Position numbers and translations under genes: made by a program. Below are positions 9,896 to 20,129 of a stretch of 64,000 nt of DNA, one piece after another (within the stretch, counting starts at the first letter, position 1; the number at the start of each line of letters is the position of its first letter). This DNA is from Paracoccaceae bacterium (GTDB lineage: Bacteria; Pseudomonadota; Alphaproteobacteria; Rhodobacterales; Rhodobacteraceae). The DNA lies in NCBI GenBank assembly GCA_024742455.1, contig JANSYL010000001.1:310001-374000 (forward strand), in the 5' to 3' direction. The notes below the pieces were generated by a model, which was not told the origin of the DNA, ran no database searches, and worked only from the letters and a program-made list of their open reading frames with translations.

Positions 9896-10677
9896 CCGCG
9901 CTGCTGTTTCCCTTTGCCGCCGTTGGCCGGACGACGCTGGCCCTGCTGGCCGAGATCGGGCGCGTCACGCTTTACGCGGGGCGGACGCTGGGCCACATCC
10001 TCCGCCCGCCCTTCTACCCCAGCGCATTGGTCAGCCAGCTGATCTTCATCGGCTGGCTGTCGCTGCCGGTGGTGGGGCTGACGGCGCTGTTCACGGGCGG
10101 CGCGCTGGCCTTGCAGATCTTCGCGGGCGGATCACGGTTCAACGCCGAGGCCGTTGTGCCGCAGATCGTGGCCATTGGCATCGTGCGCGAGCTGGGCCCG
10201 GTTCTGGGCGGGCTGATGGTGGCCGGCCGCGTCTCCGCCGCCATCGCCGCCGAGATCGGTACCATGAAGGTGACCGAACAGATCGACGCGCTGGTCACGC
10301 TCAGCACCAACCCGATGAAATACCTCACCGTGCCGCGCGTGCTGGCCGCCACGATCAGCCTGCCGATCCTGGTGGCCGTGGGCGACATCATCGGCATTTT
10401 CGGCGGCTATATCGTGTCGACCACGCAACTGGGTTTCAACCAGGCGGTCTATCTCGACAACACGGTCGATTTCCTCGAGACATGGGATGTGACCTCGGGC
10501 CTGATCAAGGGCGCTGTCTTCGGCTTCATCGTGGCGCTGATGGGGTGCTATCACGGGATGGCCTCGGGGCGCGGGGCCCGCGGCGTGGGCCGCGCCACCA
10601 CCAACGCGGTCGTGTCGGCCTCGATCCTGATCCTGGCGGCCAATTACCTTCTGACGGGGCTGTTCTTTTCGGCATGA
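9892..10677 (+). CDS. mlaE: MlaE-type lipid ABC transporter permease
   Basis: A 261-residue inner-membrane permease of the MlaE/MCE family, which moves phospholipids between the outer and inner membranes. Signature segments are [14 protein letters not shown], the loop [20 protein letters not shown] and [20 protein letters not shown], followed by hydrophobic helices. It overlaps alr at the start and mlaF at the end (ATGA). No MCE-domain (MlaD) gene follows here; it must be encoded elsewhere if the system is complete. Confidence 0.95.
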   Translation: MTALLFPFAAVGRTTLALLAEIGRVTLYAGRTLGHILRPPFYPSALVSQLIFIGWLSLPVVGLTALFTGGALALQIFAGGSRFNAEAVVPQIVAIGIVRELGPVLGGLMVAGRVSAAIAAEIGTMKVTEQIDALVTLSTNPMKYLTVPRVLAATISLPILVAVGDIIGIFGGYIVSTTQLGFNQAVYLDNTVDFLETWDVTSGLIKGAVFGFIVALMGCYHGMASGRGARGVGRATTNAVVSASILILAANYLLTGLFFSA

Positions 10678-11420
10678 TCACACTTGCGTCCGTCCATAAA
10701 TCCTTTGGCCCGAAACGGGTGCTGCGCGGTGTGGACCTGACCGCGCAGAAGGGCGAAAGCGTGGTGATCATCGGGGGATCGGGCACCGGCAAATCGGTGC
10801 TGTTGAAATGTATCCTGGGCCTGATCCGGCCCGATGACGGCGTCATCACGGTCAATGGTCAGGATGTCACCCGCGCCGACCGCGACGAATTCCTGGCCCG
10901 GTTCGGCATGCTGTTCCAGGGCGGCGCCCTGTTCGATTCGATGACCGTCTGGCAGAACGTGGCCTTTCGCCTGCTGCGCGGCGCCCAGAAACGCCCGAAG
11001 GCCGAGGCGCGCGAGATCGCAGTGGAAAAGCTGCGCCGCGTGGGCCTGACGCCCGATGTCGCCGATCTTTACCCGTCCGAATTGTCGGGGGGCATGCAGA
11101 AACGGGTGGGGCTGGCCCGCGCCATCGCCGCCACGCCCGAGATCATCTTTTTCGATGAACCCACCACGGGCCTCGACCCGATCATGTCGGGCGTCATCAA
11201 CGAACTGATCCGTGAGATCGTGGTCGAGATGGGCGTGACCGCGATGACCATCACCCATGACATGTCCAGCGTGCGCGCCATCGCCGACAAGGTGGCGATG
11301 CTGCATGACGGGGTGATCAAATGGCACGGTCCGGTGGCCGAGATGGACACCGCCGAAGACCCCTATCTGCGCCAGTTCATCTCGGGCTCGGCCCATGGCC
11401 CGATCGAGGCGGTGCGCTGA
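10674..11420 (+). CDS. mlaF: MlaF-type ABC transporter ATP-binding protein
   Basis: A 248-residue ATPase partner of MlaE. Walker A is GGSGTGKSVLL (near residue 39), the signature is ELSGGMQKRVGLARAIA, Walker B is EIIFFDEPTTGLDPIMSG and the H-loop is TITHDMSSVRAIADK. The start at 10674 overlaps the mlaE stop. With MlaE it forms the energised core of an outer-membrane lipid-asymmetry transporter. Confidence 0.95.
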   Translation: MITLASVHKSFGPKRVLRGVDLTAQKGESVVIIGGSGTGKSVLLKCILGLIRPDDGVITVNGQDVTRADRDEFLARFGMLFQGGALFDSMTVWQNVAFRLLRGAQKRPKAEAREIAVEKLRRVGLTPDVADLYPSELSGGMQKRVGLARAIAATPEIIFFDEPTTGLDPIMSGVINELIREIVVEMGVTAMTITHDMSSVRAIADKVAMLHDGVIKWHGPVAEMDTAEDPYLRQFISGSAHGPIEAVR

Positions 11421-11424
11421 CCCG

Positions 11425-12114
11425 ATGGACCCGAACGCCCCCTCCGTCGCGCCGGTGGTGACCTGTCACGGCGTCAACATCCCCGATAACCCCTATCTCG
11501 GCCCGCAGCGCATCCGCGCAATCTCGCGCGGGCGATACGAGGCGCAGGAAATCTCGGCCGCGCTGCGCTCCATCGGACCCGCGGACCGGGTGCTGGAACT
11601 GGGGGCGGGCATCGGCATCGTCGGGGCGGTCATCGCCCATGCCTGCCGCCCGGCGCGCATCGACAGCTACGAGGCGAACCCGGCGCTGATCCCGATCATC
11701 CAGACGCTTTATGATGTCAACAACCTGACCAATATCCGCATCCATCACGCGGTAATCTCCTGCGAGGCCGATCCGCCGGCGACGGTGCCCTTCTACATCC
11801 ACGGCTCGTTCCTCGGCTCGTCGCTGAGGCCCCGCAAACGCGCGCGCGATGTGGTCGATGTGGCGGTGACCCGGTTCGAGGATGTGCGCCGTGACCTGAA
11901 CCCGACGGCCATCGTGATGGATATCGAAGGGGCCGAACTGGACCTTGTGCCGCAGATGGATCTGGGCGGGGTGCGCGTGGTGTCGATGGAACTGCATCCG
12001 GCGGTCTATGGCAGCGAGGGCATCGACCGGATTTTCCGGTCGCTGATGGCGCAGGGCCTGTCCTATTCGGTCAAGGCCTCGGACGGTCCGGTGGTGACCT
12101 TCACGCGTGCCTGA
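11425..12114 (+). CDS. FkbM-family SAM-dependent methyltransferase
   Basis: A 229-residue Rossmann methyltransferase. Motif I is RVLELGAGIGIVGAVIAHAC, followed by IDSYEANPALIPIIQTLYDV, and the FkbM signature is IVMDIEGAELDLVPQMDL with VVSMELHPAVYG near the end. The substrate is unknown; FkbM enzymes O-methylate sugars or small molecules. The start at 11425 (MDPNAPSVAP) is 4 nt after the mlaF stop; an earlier in-frame start at 11395 would overlap mlaF by 26 nt. It probably belongs to the mla transcription unit. Confidence 0.88.
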   Translation: MDPNAPSVAPVVTCHGVNIPDNPYLGPQRIRAISRGRYEAQEISAALRSIGPADRVLELGAGIGIVGAVIAHACRPARIDSYEANPALIPIIQTLYDVNNLTNIRIHHAVISCEADPPATVPFYIHGSFLGSSLRPRKRARDVVDVAVTRFEDVRRDLNPTAIVMDIEGAELDLVPQMDLGGVRVVSMELHPAVYGSEGIDRIFRSLMAQGLSYSVKASDGPVVTFTRA

Positions 12115-12177
12115 CCATATAAGGGGCTGCACCGGGGCCATGCCCACCGACCGCGCCCGAGCCGAGACAGGTCCGCC

Positions 12178-12549
12178 ATGACGCCCATCGCCATCATCGA
12201 GGCCATCGCCACCCTGCTGTGGACCTATGCGGGGCTGGCGCTGATGGAATGGGTGGTGTTCGTGGCCCGCACGGAACGCCGCCACCATATCCCCCACACC
12301 ATGGACCTGCTGGGCAACCTGGTACCCGCGATGATCATGCTGATCGTTGTCGTGATGGCGGGGGCGATGATCGGCCTTCCGTCCGTCGTGGTGCTGATCG
12401 CGGTGCTGTTTCCCGCCGGTCTGGCCTTCGGGCTGCATGTGTCGCTCAATGATCTGCGCGATCAGGCCAGTTACCGGATCGAACTGGGCCGCATCCTGTC
12501 CACTTTCGTCGTCGCCGCAGGCATCATCTATGTCCGCCAGATCGCCTGA
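12178..12549 (+). CDS. Small three-helix membrane protein, first of a paralogous pair
   Basis: A 123-residue inner-membrane protein with an N-terminal helix (about 5-30), a basic loop TERRHHIPHTM, and hydrophobic helices at about 45-75 and 105-120. The motif FPAGLAFGLHVSLNDLRDQ near residue 80 has a counterpart in the gene at 13006-13380 of nearly equal length, so the two look paralogous. It overlaps the PqiA-like gene by 20 nt. Function unknown; a role with PqiA is inferred. Confidence 0.8.
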   Translation: MTPIAIIEAIATLLWTYAGLALMEWVVFVARTERRHHIPHTMDLLGNLVPAMIMLIVVVMAGAMIGLPSVVVLIAVLFPAGLAFGLHVSLNDLRDQASYRIELGRILSTFVVAAGIIYVRQIA

Positions 12550-13006
12550 CACCGCGACCCGCGTGCTGATCGCGGCCAATTGCGCGCTTCTGGTGCTGTT
12601 CCCGCTGTCCTGGTCCGCGCCGCTGATGCGGGCCGGGTTGCTGCCTTTGTTCGGCCTGTCGGAAATCTCGATCCTGTCGGGCCTTGCGGCGCTTTGGGAC
12701 GGGCGGGAATGGGCGCTGGCGGTGCTGGTGGCCGGTTTCGCGCTGCTCGCCCCGATCCTGAAAACCCTGTTGCTCCTCATGGTGCTGATCAGGGGCGGCA
12801 GCGCGCGGCTTTTGGGCTGGCTTCAGGTGATGGGAAAGCTGGCGATGGCCGATATCTTCCTGATCGCGGTCTATATCACCATCGCCAAGGGCATCGCCGT
12901 GGGCCGGGTGGAAACTGCCTGGGGCCTGTGGCTGTTCACCTTCTGCGTGCTGGCGTCGCTGACCCTTGGCCTTTTGACCCCGCGCCTGACGAAAAGGAGG
13001 GGCTGA
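12530..13006 (+). CDS. Paraquat-inducible protein A-like membrane protein (single domain)
   Basis: A 158-residue membrane protein with four predicted helices. The stretch LLGWLQVMGKLAMADIFLIA and the following IAKG match the conserved PqiA core. E. coli PqiA has two such domains; this has one and lacks the N-terminal zinc-ribbon cysteines. The start at 12530 (MSARSPDTATRVLIAANCAL) overlaps the upstream gene, and its TGA overlaps the next ATG. PqiA proteins work with MCE proteins in lipid transport, so the nearness to mlaEF is suggestive. Confidence 0.82.
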   Translation: MSARSPDTATRVLIAANCALLVLFPLSWSAPLMRAGLLPLFGLSEISILSGLAALWDGREWALAVLVAGFALLAPILKTLLLLMVLIRGGSARLLGWLQVMGKLAMADIFLIAVYITIAKGIAVGRVETAWGLWLFTFCVLASLTLGLLTPRLTKRRG

Positions 13007-13380
13007 TGCCCGACACCGTCCGGACCCTGATCGCCGTGCTGGCGGTTTTCTGCCTGCTTTACGCCGCGCTGACCGGCTGGCGCTTCGGCCTGCGGGTCCG
13101 GTCCGAACGGGCGGCGCGGCGCAAGGGTCTGCTGCTGAACCTGGCGCGCCGGGCGCTGCCCCCGGTGGTGGCCGGCGTGCTGATCCTCGGGGCCGGGTCG
13201 GTTCTGGCGCTGCCGGGCATCGGTGCTTTGGCGGCGCTGATCATCGGGGGCGGGCTGGCCTTTGGCCTGCATCGCGGGCTGGCCGAGATGCAGCAGGACA
13301 CCAGGATTCTGATCCTGTTGCGGCTGGGTGCAAGCCTTGGCCTGACCCTGGGCTGGCTGTGGCTGAACGGCGGGGCATGA
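13006..13380 (+). CDS. Small three-helix membrane protein, second of the paralogous pair
   Basis: A 124-residue membrane protein with a first helix MPDTVRTLIAVLAVFCLLYA, a basic loop RVRSERAARRKG and two later helices. The motif IGGGLAFGLHRGLAEMQQD parallels the gene at 12178-12549 in sequence and spacing. The start at 13006 overlaps the PqiA-like stop (TGATG) after the site AAAAGGAGG. No known family is recognised. Confidence 0.8.
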   Translation: MPDTVRTLIAVLAVFCLLYAALTGWRFGLRVRSERAARRKGLLLNLARRALPPVVAGVLILGAGSVLALPGIGALAALIIGGGLAFGLHRGLAEMQQDTRILILLRLGASLGLTLGWLWLNGGA

Positions 13381-13424
13381 CCGCGCCGCTGGCCCTTGCG
13401 CGCGGGCCGGGGTAAGGCGTGAGC

Positions 13425-14792
13425 ATGGCCAAGCACACCCCCCGTTTCGTCTGTTCCGCCTGTGGCAACGCCACCCAGAAATGGGCCGGCCGCTGCGAGG
13501 CCTGCGGCGAATGGAACACCATCGCCGAAGAAGCGCCGCTATCGGCCGGACCGGGCAAGAAGGCGCTGGGCGCGGCCAAGGGGCGGCGCATGGGATTGAG
13601 CGACCTGCAAAGCTCGGAACCGCCGCCGCCGCGCATCCATACCGGCGTGGCCGAGCTGGACCGGGTTCTGGGCGGCGGGCTGGTGCCTGCCTCGGCGACG
13701 CTGGTGGGCGGCGATCCGGGCATCGGCAAATCCACCCTGCTGTTGCAGGCCGCCGCACGCTTTGCCGATGCGGGGCTGAAGGTGATCTATGTCTCGGGCG
13801 AGGAGGCGACAGCACAGGTGCGGCTGCGCGCCGACCGTCTGGGCCTGAGCCAGAGCCACGTGTTGCTGGCGGCGGAAACCAACCTGCGCGATATCCTGAC
13901 CACGCTCGAGGCCGAGGCGCCCGACCTTGCCATCGTCGATTCCGTGCAGACCATGTGGCTCGACACCGTCGAGGCGGCACCGGGATCGGTCAGCCAGGTC
14001 CGCGCCGCGGCCCATGAGCTTGTCAGTTTCGCCAAGCGGCGCGGCGTTGCGGTGGTGCTGGTCGGTCACGTGACCAAGGAAGGCCAGATCGCGGGCCCCC
14101 GGGTCGTCGAACACATGGTCGATACCGTGCTTTATTTCGAAGGCGAACGCGGCCACCAGTTCCGCATCCTGCGCAGCGTGAAGAACCGCTTCGGCCCCGC
14201 CGACGAGATCGGGGTGTTCGAGATGACGGGGGCGGGCCTGTCCGAGGTCGCCAACCCCTCGGCGCTGTTTCTCAGCGACCGTGACGCGCCCGCGCCGGGG
14301 TCGGTGGTGTTCGCGGGGCTTGAAGGCACCCGGCCCCTGCTGGTGGAAATCCAGGCGCTGGTCGCGCCCTCCTCGCTCAGCCAGCCGCGCCGCGCCGTCG
14401 TGGGCTGGGATGGCGGGCGGCTCAGCATGATCCTGGCCGTGCTCGAGGCGCGCGCCGGGATCGGGTTTCAGGGCCTCGATGTCTATCTCAATATCGCGGG
14501 CGGCGTGCGGATCGGCGAACCGGCCGCCGACCTCGCGGTGGCCGCCGCACTGCTTTCGGCGCGCGAGGATGCCGCCCTGCCCCGCGAAACCGTCGTCTTC
14601 GGCGAGGTCTCCCTGTCGGGGGCGTTGCGCCCCGTCGCGCAGACCGACACGCGGCTGAAGGAAGCGGTCAAACTGGGCTTTACCGCGGCCATCGTTCCGG
14701 GCGGATCGAAGCATACCGGCAACAAAGACATCACCGTGCAGACAATGGCGGATTTACCCCGCTTCGCGGGCGAGGTATTCGGCGCGGGGTAA
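13425..14792 (+). CDS. radA: DNA repair protein RadA
   Basis: A 455-residue RecA-related ATPase that drives branch migration in recombination. It has an N-terminal C4 zinc finger (FVCSACGNATQKWAGRCEAC), Walker A GGDPGIGKSTLLLQ, the RadA-specific SVKNRFGPADEIGVF and a C-terminal Lon-like domain with VYLNIAGGVRIGEPAADLA. I chose ATG 13425 over GTG 13419 because the ribosome binding site spacing is better and MAKHTPRFVC fits the family. Confidence 0.96.
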   Translation: MAKHTPRFVCSACGNATQKWAGRCEACGEWNTIAEEAPLSAGPGKKALGAAKGRRMGLSDLQSSEPPPPRIHTGVAELDRVLGGGLVPASATLVGGDPGIGKSTLLLQAAARFADAGLKVIYVSGEEATAQVRLRADRLGLSQSHVLLAAETNLRDILTTLEAEAPDLAIVDSVQTMWLDTVEAAPGSVSQVRAAAHELVSFAKRRGVAVVLVGHVTKEGQIAGPRVVEHMVDTVLYFEGERGHQFRILRSVKNRFGPADEIGVFEMTGAGLSEVANPSALFLSDRDAPAPGSVVFAGLEGTRPLLVEIQALVAPSSLSQPRRAVVGWDGGRLSMILAVLEARAGIGFQGLDVYLNIAGGVRIGEPAADLAVAAALLSAREDAALPRETVVFGEVSLSGALRPVAQTDTRLKEAVKLGFTAAIVPGGSKHTGNKDITVQTMADLPRFAGEVFGAG

Positions 14793-14857
14793 TGGCGTGG
14801 CAGGCAGCACGCCCAGGGTGATCGACAGGCAAAAGACAGGGCAGAGGGCAGAGGGTC

Positions 14858-15418
14858 ATGGACGGCTTCACCATAGTTGACGGCATCGTCGCGGGCGTCA
14901 TCGTGATTTCGGCAATCCTTGCCTATTCGCGCGGCTTCGTGCGCGAGACACTGGCCATCGGCGGCTGGGTCGTGGCCGCGATCGTGGCGTTCATCTTCGC
15001 CCCCAACGTCACGCCCCTCATCCGCGAGGTCCCCTATCTGGGCAGCTTCATTGGCGACAGTTGCGAACTGGGGATCATGGCCTCCTTCGCCGCGGTCTTT
15101 GCCGTGGCGCTGGTGGTGGTGTCGCTGTTCACCCCGGTCTTCGCGTCTTTCGTGCAACGCTCGGCCCTAGGCGGTGTCGATGCCGGGCTCGGGTTTCTCT
15201 TCGGGGTCGCACGCGGCGTGCTGCTCGTCGTGGTGGCCTTCATCGTCTATGACCTTGTTGCGGGCCAGGAACCCGTGGCCGTGGTCAGCGACAGCCGGTC
15301 GATCCAGGTCTTCGCGCAGCTGCAGGACCGGGTGCAGGCGATGATCCCGACCGAGGCGCCGGCCTGGATCATGGCCCGCTACGAGGAACTGACCTCGGTC
15401 TGCGCCACCCCGGCGTGA
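14858..15418 (+). CDS. cvpA: CvpA family membrane protein
   Basis: A 186-residue inner-membrane protein of the CvpA/colicin V production family. It begins MDGFTIVDGIVAGVIVISAI and contains LAYSRGFVRETLAIGGWVVA, with the conserved GALDRxLG-like segment appearing as SALGGVDAGLGFLFGVARG. Four transmembrane helices are apparent before a soluble tail. It precedes purF by 80 nt, the classic cvpA-purF neighbourhood of proteobacteria. Confidence 0.93.
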   Translation: MDGFTIVDGIVAGVIVISAILAYSRGFVRETLAIGGWVVAAIVAFIFAPNVTPLIREVPYLGSFIGDSCELGIMASFAAVFAVALVVVSLFTPVFASFVQRSALGGVDAGLGFLFGVARGVLLVVVAFIVYDLVAGQEPVAVVSDSRSIQVFAQLQDRVQAMIPTEAPAWIMARYEELTSVCATPA

Positions 15419-15498
15419 CCGGCGCTTCATGATCGTTTCGTGACAGCGGCGGCGGTTCGGCCTATGTGAGGGCAAGGGATCTCTGCAGCAGGATTCGC

Positions 15499-17004
15499 AT
15501 GATGCGCGCCAACCCGCCCGCCGCCAGCGCCACGCCCCGCCCGACCCCGGACCCCTCCACCGACCCAGACGCGGACAAGCTGCGCGAGGAATGCGGCGTG
15601 TTCGGCGTGATCGGCCTGCAGGATGCGGCGAATTTCGTGGCGCTCGGGCTGCACGCCCTGCAGCACCGGGGGCAGGAGGCGGGCGGCATCGTCGCCCATG
15701 ACCCCGAACACGGGTTCAATTCTGCCCGGCGGTTCGGCTATGTGCGCGACAATTTCACCTCGCAATCGGTGATGTCCACCCTGCCCGGCCCCATCGCTAT
15801 CGGGCATGTGCGCTATTCCACCGCCGGGTCCAAGGGCAACACCGCGATCCGCGACGTGCAGCCCTTCTTCGGGGAATTTTCCATGGGCGGCGCGGCCATC
15901 GCCCATAACGGCAACCTGACCAATGCCGACAGCCTGCGCCGGATGCTGATCGAGCGCGGCTCGATTTTCCAAAGTTCCTCCGACAGCGAATGCATCATCC
16001 ACCTGATGGCCCGCGCCATCGGCGAAACCATCCCCGACCGCATGAAAGAGGCGCTGCGCCAATGCGAAGGGGCCTTCGCCATCGTGGCGATGACCCGTAC
16101 CAAGCTGATCGGGGTGCGCGACCCGCTGGGCATCCGCCCGCTGGTGATGGGCCGTCTGGGCGACGGGATGGTGCTGGCCTCGGAAACCTGCGCGCTGGAT
16201 ATCATCGGGGCCGAATTCATCCGCGAAATCGCACCGGGCGAAATGGTCGTGATCTCGGACACCGAGGTCAAAAGCCACAAACCCTTCGAGCCGCAGAAAC
16301 CCCGCCCCTGCATCTTCGAATATGTCTATTTCAGCCGCCCGGATTCGATCATCGGCGACCGGTCGGTCTATGAGGTGCGCCGCGATATCGGACGCGAACT
16401 GGCGCGCGAGGCCCCGGTCGAGGCCGACATGGTCTGCCCCGTCCCCGACAGCGGCACACCGGCGGCCATCGGCTACAGCCAGGAAAGCGGCATCCCCTTC
16501 GAAATGGGGATCGTGCGCAACCAGTATGTCGGGCGCACCTTCATCGAACCCACCGAACAGATCCGCAACATGGGCGTGCGGCTGAAGCTGAACGTCAACC
16601 GGTCGGTGATGAAGGGCAAGCGGGTGATCCTGGTCGATGACAGCGTCGTGCGCGGCACAACCAGCCGCAAGATCAAGGACATGGTCCTTGAGGCAGGCGC
16701 GAAGGAGGTGCATTTCCGCGTCGCCTCACCGCCGACGATCTGGCCCGATTTCTACGGCGTCGACATGCCGAACCGCGACGAGTTGCTTGCCGCGACCATG
16801 AGCGAGGACGAGATGCGCGATTATCTGGGCGTCGCGTCGCTGAAATTCGTGTCCATCGACGGGCTCTACCGCGCCGTGGGCATCCCGGGGGGCCGCGACC
16901 CCGACAACCCAGCCTATCACGACGCGGTTTTCACCGGCGACTACCCGATCCCGCCGCGCGACATGCTGCGGAAGGGGTTCGTGCTGCGCGACGCGGCGGA
17001 GTAA
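15499..17004 (+). CDS. purF: Amidophosphoribosyltransferase
   Basis: A 501-residue enzyme of the first step of purine synthesis (PRPP plus glutamine to phosphoribosylamine). A 31-residue propeptide-like leader precedes the catalytic Cys32 of ECGVFGVIGL, which must be exposed by processing. Glutaminase motifs HVRYSTAGSKGNTAIRD and IAHNGNLTNA follow. The PRPP loop is VILVDDSVVRGTTSRKIKDM. I chose ATG 15499 (15502 is equally possible). Antisense frames across the gene are shadows. Confidence 0.96.
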   Translation: MMRANPPAASATPRPTPDPSTDPDADKLREECGVFGVIGLQDAANFVALGLHALQHRGQEAGGIVAHDPEHGFNSARRFGYVRDNFTSQSVMSTLPGPIAIGHVRYSTAGSKGNTAIRDVQPFFGEFSMGGAAIAHNGNLTNADSLRRMLIERGSIFQSSSDSECIIHLMARAIGETIPDRMKEALRQCEGAFAIVAMTRTKLIGVRDPLGIRPLVMGRLGDGMVLASETCALDIIGAEFIREIAPGEMVVISDTEVKSHKPFEPQKPRPCIFEYVYFSRPDSIIGDRSVYEVRRDIGRELAREAPVEADMVCPVPDSGTPAAIGYSQESGIPFEMGIVRNQYVGRTFIEPTEQIRNMGVRLKLNVNRSVMKGKRVILVDDSVVRGTTSRKIKDMVLEAGAKEVHFRVASPPTIWPDFYGVDMPNRDELLAATMSEDEMRDYLGVASLKFVSIDGLYRAVGIPGGRDPDNPAYHDAVFTGDYPIPPRDMLRKGFVLRDAAE

Positions 17005-17015
17005 GACGGAAAGCC

Positions 17016-19031
17016 CTAGAGCAGCGACTTCACCTTTTCGGCCACCGCCTCCGCCGTGATCCCGAAATGCATGTATAGCGCCCCCGCAGGCGCCGATCCG
17101 CCAAAGCTGTCCATGCCGACGAACCCGGCCTTGGCTTCGCGGCCCCGCTCTCCCAGCAGCCAGCGGTCCCATCCGTGCCGCACGGCGGCCTCGACCGCCA
17201 CGCGCACCGGCCCGCCGGGCAGCACGCGCTTGCGATAGGCGTCATCCTGCGCCTCGAACAATTCCCAACAGGGCATGGACACGACACGGGTGCCGATGCC
17301 CTCGGCCTGCAACACGTCCCGGGCGGCCATCGCGACGGATACCTCGGACCCGGTGGCCATCAGGATCGCCTGCCGTTTCCCCTCGGCCTCGGCCAGCACA
17401 TACGCGCCCTGGGCGGTCAGGTTCTTCGTCTTGTGCTCGGTCCGCACGGTCGGCAGGCCCTGACGGCTGAGCGCCAGAACCGAGGGCATCGCGGTCTGGC
17501 CCAACGCCACTTCCCACGCCTCGGCCGTCTCCACCGCATCCGCCGGACGCAAGACGTTCAGGTTCGGCGTCGCGCGCAGCATGGCCAGGTGTTCGACCGG
17601 CTGGTGCGTCGGCCCGTCCTCGCCCAGGCCGATGGAATCATGGGTCATCACATAGGTGACAGGCAGCCCCATCAGCGCCGACAACCGGATCGCGGGCCGG
17701 GCGTAATCGGTGAACACCATGAAGGTGCCGCCATAGGGCCGCACGCCGCCATGCAGCGCCATGCCGTTCATCGCGGCGGCCATGCCGTGTTCGCGGATGC
17801 CGTAATGGATATGCCGCCCGGTCCGGTCCTCTGGGCTGAACACGCCCAGATCGGCGGTCTTGGTGTTGTTCGACCCGGTCAGGTCGGCCGAGCCGCCCAG
17901 ATGTTCCGTCAGGATCGGGTTGATCACCTCCAGCGCGTGCTGGCTGGCGGCGCGGGTCGCGAGTTTGGGCGCGGTTTCACTGATCTGCTTCTTCAGCGCC
18001 TTGATGGTGGCCGACAGTTTCCTTGGCGCCTCATGGGCGAAGGCGCGGGTGAACTCGGCCTGCTTGCCGGCGGGCATCAGGCCGAACCGCGTCTCCCATT
18101 CCTCGCGCGCATCGCGGCCGCGGGCGCCAACGCCCTCCCACCAGGATTTCAGATCGGCGGGAATGCTGAATGCCTCCTCGCTCCAGCCATAGGCGGATTT
18201 GGTGTCGGCGATCAGCTGCGCATCGGTCAGTGCGCCGTGCCCCTTGGCCGTGTCCTGCGCCGAGGACCCGATGGCGATATGGGTCTTGCAGGCGATCATC
18301 GCGGCACGGGGCGAGGCCTTGGCCGCCGTGATCGCCGCGTCGATCGCAGCCGGGTCATGGCCGTCACATTCCAACACGTCCCACCCAGACGCCGCGAACC
18401 GCGCCATCTGGTCGGTGCGGTCCGCCAGGCTGACCTCGCCGTCGATGGTGATGTTGTTGTTGTCCCAGAGCACGATCAGCTTCGACAGGTCATGCCGCCC
18501 GGCCAGCGCGATCGCCTCCTGGCTGACGCCCTCCATCAGGCATCCATCGCCCGCGATGCACCAGGTGTAATGGTCGATGATCTTCCTGCCCCATTTGGCG
18601 CGCAGGAATTCCTCGGCCATGGCAAAGCCCACCGCGTTCGCGATCCCCTGCCCCAGCGGACCGGTGGTGGTCTCGATCCCCTTGGCATGGCCATATTCCG
18701 GGTGGCCCGCCGTGATCGCGCCCAGTTGGCGGAAATTCTTCACCTGCTCCAGCGTCATGTCCGCGTAACCGGTCAGGTACAGCAGGCTGTAAAGCAGCAT
18801 CGACCCGTGGCCCGCGCTCAGGATGAACCGGTCGCGGTTCGGCCAGTCGGGGGCGGAGGCATCGAACACCATGTGCTTGTCGAACAGCACCGTCGCCACA
18901 TCCGCCATACCCATCGGCATGCCCGAATGGCCGGAATTGGCCGCGGCCACGGCATCCAGCGTCAGGGTGCGGATACAGGCGGCGCGGCGCCAGTGATCGG
19001 GATTGGCGGCGGCGAGGGCGGAAAGGTCCAT
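17016..19031 (-). CDS. tkt: Transketolase
   Basis: A 671-residue thiamine-diphosphate enzyme of the pentose phosphate and Calvin pathways. N-terminal motifs are [20 protein letters not shown] and [15 protein letters not shown]. The ThDP-binding motif is [19 protein letters not shown] with NNITIDG, and the pyrimidine domain has [20 protein letters not shown]. The start at 19031 matches the family ([14 protein letters not shown]), although the frame is open far upstream. It converges on purF with an 11-nt gap. 19032-19304 upstream is very G/C-rich and shows no gene. Confidence 0.97.
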   Translation of the reverse strand: MDLSALAAANPDHWRRAACIRTLTLDAVAAANSGHSGMPMGMADVATVLFDKHMVFDASAPDWPNRDRFILSAGHGSMLLYSLLYLTGYADMTLEQVKNFRQLGAITAGHPEYGHAKGIETTTGPLGQGIANAVGFAMAEEFLRAKWGRKIIDHYTWCIAGDGCLMEGVSQEAIALAGRHDLSKLIVLWDNNNITIDGEVSLADRTDQMARFAASGWDVLECDGHDPAAIDAAITAAKASPRAAMIACKTHIAIGSSAQDTAKGHGALTDAQLIADTKSAYGWSEEAFSIPADLKSWWEGVGARGRDAREEWETRFGLMPAGKQAEFTRAFAHEAPRKLSATIKALKKQISETAPKLATRAASQHALEVINPILTEHLGGSADLTGSNNTKTADLGVFSPEDRTGRHIHYGIREHGMAAAMNGMALHGGVRPYGGTFMVFTDYARPAIRLSALMGLPVTYVMTHDSIGLGEDGPTHQPVEHLAMLRATPNLNVLRPADAVETAEAWEVALGQTAMPSVLALSRQGLPTVRTEHKTKNLTAQGAYVLAEAEGKRQAILMATGSEVSVAMAARDVLQAEGIGTRVVSMPCWELFEAQDDAYRKRVLPGGPVRVAVEAAVRHGWDRWLLGERGREAKAGFVGMDSFGGSAPAGALYMHFGITAEAVAEKVKSLL

Positions 19032-19304
19032 GGCGGGTGCGTCCTTGGGCGGCGGCGAAAACGGCTGCGCCGGGCATAGCAGAGGCGCGGCCAAGTGCAA
19101 GCGACGCGGGCCTTGCGGCCGGGCACGGGGCGGGGGCGGTCCGCCGGGCATGGGGCGCCGCCCCGCCGTCGGGGCGCGCCATTCGGCGAAACGCTTGCAA
19201 AGCCACGGCATTTGCGCTTGCCTTGCGCCACCGGGCCGACAAGAACAGGCCGGCCGGCGGCGGGCCGGATATGGCCGGGGCCAGAAACAGGGGCGTAGGA
19301 CGAC

Positions 19305-20129
19305 ATGAGCGATACGGGCGACACGGGCGATCCCGAGACACTCACCATGCTCGAGGCGCGCCTTGCCGCGGCGCTCGACAAGATCGCGCAAGGCCTCGCC
19401 GCCCGGCAGGACACAGGCGACCAGATCGACGACCCCGAGATGACCAGTGCCGCGCTGGAAGACGCCCAGGCCCGCGCCGAAGGGGCCGAGGCCCGCGTGT
19501 CCAAGCTTGAGGCGCGGATCGCCACGCTGGAGGACCAGCTGGCCGAAACCCAGGCCAGCCTGACCGAGGCCGAGACCGGCGCGGATGGCGATGGCGATGC
19601 GGACGCGCTGGCCGAAAAGCTGAAATCGCTCGAAGCCGCCCGGCAGGCGGATCGCGACGAATACAACCGCACGCTGGCTGCTCGCGATACCGCGCTCGCC
19701 ACGCTCAAGGCCGATCTTGAGGCCGCCAAGAAATCCGCTGCCGCGCAACCGGCGGGCGAAGACCTTGAAACACTGCGCAACCGGGTCAAGCGGCTGCGCC
19801 AGCAACGGGCCGCCGCGCGCGCCGAACGCGATGAGGCGCTGGACCTTGTCGAGGAATTGCAGGACGACGGCGCCGATCCCGATGCCCGCCTGGCCGCGAT
19901 GCGGGCCGAGCTGGCGCAGCTCAGAACCGCCAATGCCGATCTTCTGGAAACCATCGAGAACCTGCGCACCGCCGCCGCCCCCGATATCGCCGACATGGAC
20001 CAGGCGATGATCGACGAGATCGCCGCCCTGCGCGCCGCGCGGGCGGCCGAGGCGGCCGAGCTGGAGCGCATCATGGCGGACCTCGGCGCGCCCGCGGGTC
20101 CGTCCGGCAAGGAGAAGACCGATGCCTGA
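19305..20129 (+). CDS. Coiled-coil protein upstream of zapA
   Basis: A 274-residue, Ala/Glu-rich protein that is almost entirely predicted coiled coil from about residue 10 to 240 (heptads such as [20 protein letters not shown] and [20 protein letters not shown]). It has no signal peptide or membrane helix. It overlaps zapA by 8 nt, so the two are translationally coupled and the protein probably acts in cell division. No known domain is recognised. High coiled-coil content makes homology searches unreliable. Confidence 0.8.
   Translation: MSDTGDTGDPETLTMLEARLAAALDKIAQGLAARQDTGDQIDDPEMTSAALEDAQARAEGAEARVSKLEARIATLEDQLAETQASLTEAETGADGDGDADALAEKLKSLEAARQADRDEYNRTLAARDTALATLKADLEAAKKSAAAQPAGEDLETLRNRVKRLRQQRAAARAERDEALDLVEELQDDGADPDARLAAMRAELAQLRTANADLLETIENLRTAAAPDIADMDQAMIDEIAALRAARAAEAAELERIMADLGAPAGPSGKEKTDA

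Noticed and set aside
9892-11420. Possible missing mlaD taken as evidence of a degraded transporter
   Set aside because: From general knowledge, mlaD is often encoded elsewhere in this group; mlaE and mlaF are intact.
17175-19079. 634-residue plus-strand frame opposite tkt
   Set aside because: Shadow of transketolase, with no ribosome binding site and composition typical of an antisense frame.
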